Source: Sulfurimonas sp. UBA6014
GTDB taxonomy: Bacteria; Campylobacterota; Campylobacteria; Campylobacterales; Sulfurimonadaceae
Length of the DNA: 6,905 nucleotides
NCBI GenBank assembly: GCA_002428085.1
Contig: DJAA01000074.1
Location: forward strand, 54,539-61,443
Reading direction: 5' to 3'
The notes beneath the pieces are model-generated. The model saw only the letters and a list, made by a program, of their open reading frames with translations. It was not told the origin of the DNA and did no database searches. Positions 6,258 to 6,905 of this stretch are shown here, one piece after another (position 1 is the stretch's first letter; each line of letters starts with the position of its first letter). Both the position numbers and the translations under genes were made by a program.

Positions 6258-6304
6258 ATTTATTCTCCTCTTGTTGTCATAAGAGAAGTTTATCAGCCAT
6301 AGAT

Positions 6305-6318
6305 GACATGCCCATGTC
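6305..6318. repeat. Short palindrome GACATG-CC-CATGTC
   Basis: Six-base perfect arms are separated by two bases, about 48 bases upstream of the 23-codon - strand ORF. It could be an operator for that ORF, but it is short enough to be chance. Confidence 0.3.
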
Positions 6319-6398
6319 TTGATTCTATAAAATTTTTATCAATTTTGCACTTTTAAAACATCTCAAAATATCTCAGCCAATCTTGAAGAGTAAAAATC

Positions 6399-6425
6399 TT
6401 GGCATGTGGAAGTTCCACATGCCAA
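6399..6425. repeat. Perfect 27-bp palindrome, possible - strand terminator
   Basis: TTGGCATGTGGAA (6399-6411), a single G, then TTCCACATGCCAA (6413-6425) is perfectly symmetric. As RNA it gives an 11-bp stem with a five-base loop. On the - strand it is followed by GATTTTTA, which resembles an intrinsic terminator. On the + strand it is followed by CTTACCC, which does not. No intact - strand gene lies directly upstream, so it may be a leftover terminator or a protein-binding site. Confidence 0.6.
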
Positions 6426-6458
6426 CTTACCCAAAAATAAAATTATTATCTATTTTAA

Positions 6459-6464
6459 TATAAT
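6459..6464 (+). promoter_or_regulatory. -10 box upstream of the 43-codon ORF
   Basis: A perfect TATAAT lies 51 bases before the GTG at 6516 in an AT-rich, periodically T-rich stretch, as in Campylobacterota promoters. No convincing -35 hexamer is seen. Confidence 0.4.
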
Positions 6465-6515
6465 TTGTAATCATGCGAATATCGTAGAATAGAACCCTTG
6501 GTTTAAGGAGCAAAT

Positions 6516-6647
6516 GTGTTAAGTATATTGAGTGCAAACTATGAAAATGAGTATAAAATTTTACTTGAATTTAACAAAACAAACTTAGAACATTGGGAGA
6601 GTTTTGTGCTTTGTGGTTGGATTATTTTGGGTTGCTTCTTTTGGTAA
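6516..6647 (+). pseudogene. 43-codon ORF, possibly the 5' remnant of a DUF2442-like gene
   Basis: GTG at 6516 has AAGGAG at 6505-6510 with a five-base gap and a TATAAT upstream, so the initiation signals look real. The overlapping ATG at 6514 stops after two codons. The peptide begins VLSILSANYENEYKILLEFN and ends WIILGCFFW. The first 20 residues resemble the N-terminus of small DUF2442-type proteins (a 'V...DYKLLLTF' pattern), which are often found with toxin-antitoxin-like partners. The remainder does not match, so I suspect a frameshift or truncation just upstream of repeat copy B. The family suggestion is weak, and it could instead be a real small hydrophobic-tailed peptide. Confidence 0.4.
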
Positions 6648-6691
6648 TTTTGTAGCGGGGTGAAGTTCATCTGCATCTGCGATATTTGGTG

Positions 6692-6714
6692 GGGTTAAAA
6701 CCCCACTTCCAAAA
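6692..6714 (-). repeat. Inverted repeat copy B (23 bp)
   Basis: This is the exact reverse complement of copy A (6136-6158). It also contains its own palindrome, GTGGGGTTAAAACCCCAC at 6689-6706 (8-base arms, two-base centre). Its outer end abuts the transposase remnant, which starts at 6711. No target-site duplication is visible outside copies A and B. Confidence 0.8.
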
Positions 6715-6817
6715 TCTTACTTACAAATGATGATAGTCTGTAAAACTGCTTTATATGGGGATTCAAAACGCTCAAAAGAAGTGGACTATACCGATTAGAA
6801 ACTGGGGTTTAACAATA
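6711..6817 (+). mobile_element. C-terminal remnant of an IS256-family (Mutator) transposase, frameshifted
   Basis: The translation from 6711 gives KILLTNDDSL. After a one-base deletion near 6741, a second frame from 6743 gives KLLYMGIQNAQKKW, then TIPIRNWGLTI. This is the pattern near the C-terminus of IS256-family transposases (DDSLxKLLYLaiqNaxKKWtmPirnWgltlsQLaI.F). The DDE catalytic domain and the last roughly 15-20 residues are absent: after NWGLTI the frame runs into the terminal repeat. No intact terminal inverted repeat of the insertion sequence is visible. It is inactive debris, and it shows that an IS256-type element once inserted here. Confidence 0.8.
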
Positions 6818-6834
6818 GACTTCTTGCATAACTT

Positions 6835-6905
6835 AGATTGCTTCACTTCGTTCGCAATGACGGTTCTCGCGATGACTGTTGTTGCCTCGCAATGACCGTT
6901 GTTGC
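6835..6905 (+). repeat. Degenerate palindromic and tandem repeat at the window end
   Basis: AGATTGCTTCACTTCG, then TTCGCAATGAC, resembles the widespread intergenic repeat 'GATTGCTTCGC...CGCAATGAC', with ATTGC and GCAAT as the outer stem. It is followed by degenerate copies of TCGCAATGACNGTT starting at 6852, 6867 and 6887. The second and third are also followed by GTTGC. The array is cut by the window edge, so its true length is unknown. Confidence 0.65.

Larger units (their letters stand above)
5850..6905. other. Gene-poor accessory stretch made of gene remnants and repeats
   Basis: No complete gene of normal size is found here on either strand. From left to right it holds a RelE-type toxin remnant, a hairpin, one half of an inverted-repeat pair, a 23-codon ORF, two palindromes, a 43-codon ORF, the other half of the repeat pair, a transposase remnant and degenerate palindromic repeats. 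Between 6025 and 6114 nothing is recognised. This mixture suggests repeated insertion and decay. Confidence 0.7.

Noticed and set aside
6799..6813. Apparent third copy of the GGGGTT repeat (AACTGGGGTTTAAC)
   Set aside because: It is the NWGLT coding stretch of the IS256-type transposase remnant, and the similarity is limited to the G-run and AT context.
6835..6905. CRISPR array at the window end
   Set aside because: The units are short, degenerate and nearly contiguous, with no spacers of uniform length and no cas genes.

Overview
The window reads as chromosomal DNA of a Campylobacterota (former Epsilonproteobacteria) bacterium, perhaps a Sulfurimonas, Sulfuricurvum or Sulfurospirillum relative. 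This is inferred from the AT-rich, lysine-rich coding style, a CheB that consists of the methylesterase domain alone and overlaps cheR (as known from Campylobacter), and promoters with a clear TATAAT but a weak -35. No rRNA, tRNA, CRISPR array or plasmid origin was seen.

Region 1 (1-3540) is an intact chemotaxis operon on the + strand. A TATAAT box (12-17) precedes a transmembrane Cache-type chemoreceptor, then a receiver-less CheB methylesterase, then a CheR methyltransferase. The cheB start lies inside the 3' end of the receptor gene, and cheR starts on the last base of the cheB stop (TAATG). The three products form a receptor plus its complete adaptation enzymes: CheR methylates receptor glutamates and CheB removes the groups. 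The kinase and coupling genes (cheA, cheW, cheY) are not here.

Region 2 (3623-5849) is on the - strand and accessory in character. It holds a stand-alone AAA ATPase with a DUF4143-type C-terminus, a short stretch with a possible broken reading frame, and a two-gene MNT-HEPN module (nucleotidyltransferase plus HEPN protein) joined by an ATGA overlap. The module's promoter carries a perfect 9+9 bp palindrome that brackets the TATAAT box, which suggests autoregulation.

Region 3 (5850-6905) has no full-length gene and looks like a graveyard of mobile and toxin-antitoxin DNA. It contains a C-terminal RelE-family toxin fragment, a pair of 23-bp inverted repeats about 580 bp apart, two tiny ORFs with strong Shine-Dalgarno sites, a 27-bp palindrome, the frameshifted C-terminus of an IS256-family transposase, and degenerate repeats of the 'GATTGCTTC...CGCAATGAC' type running off the window end.

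The most unusual items are the palindromic operator of the MNT-HEPN module whose HEPN lacks the usual RX4-6H motif, and the inverted-repeat-bounded segment 6136-6714, which has the shape of a small non-autonomous element. I see no convincing evidence of a wholly new multi-gene system.
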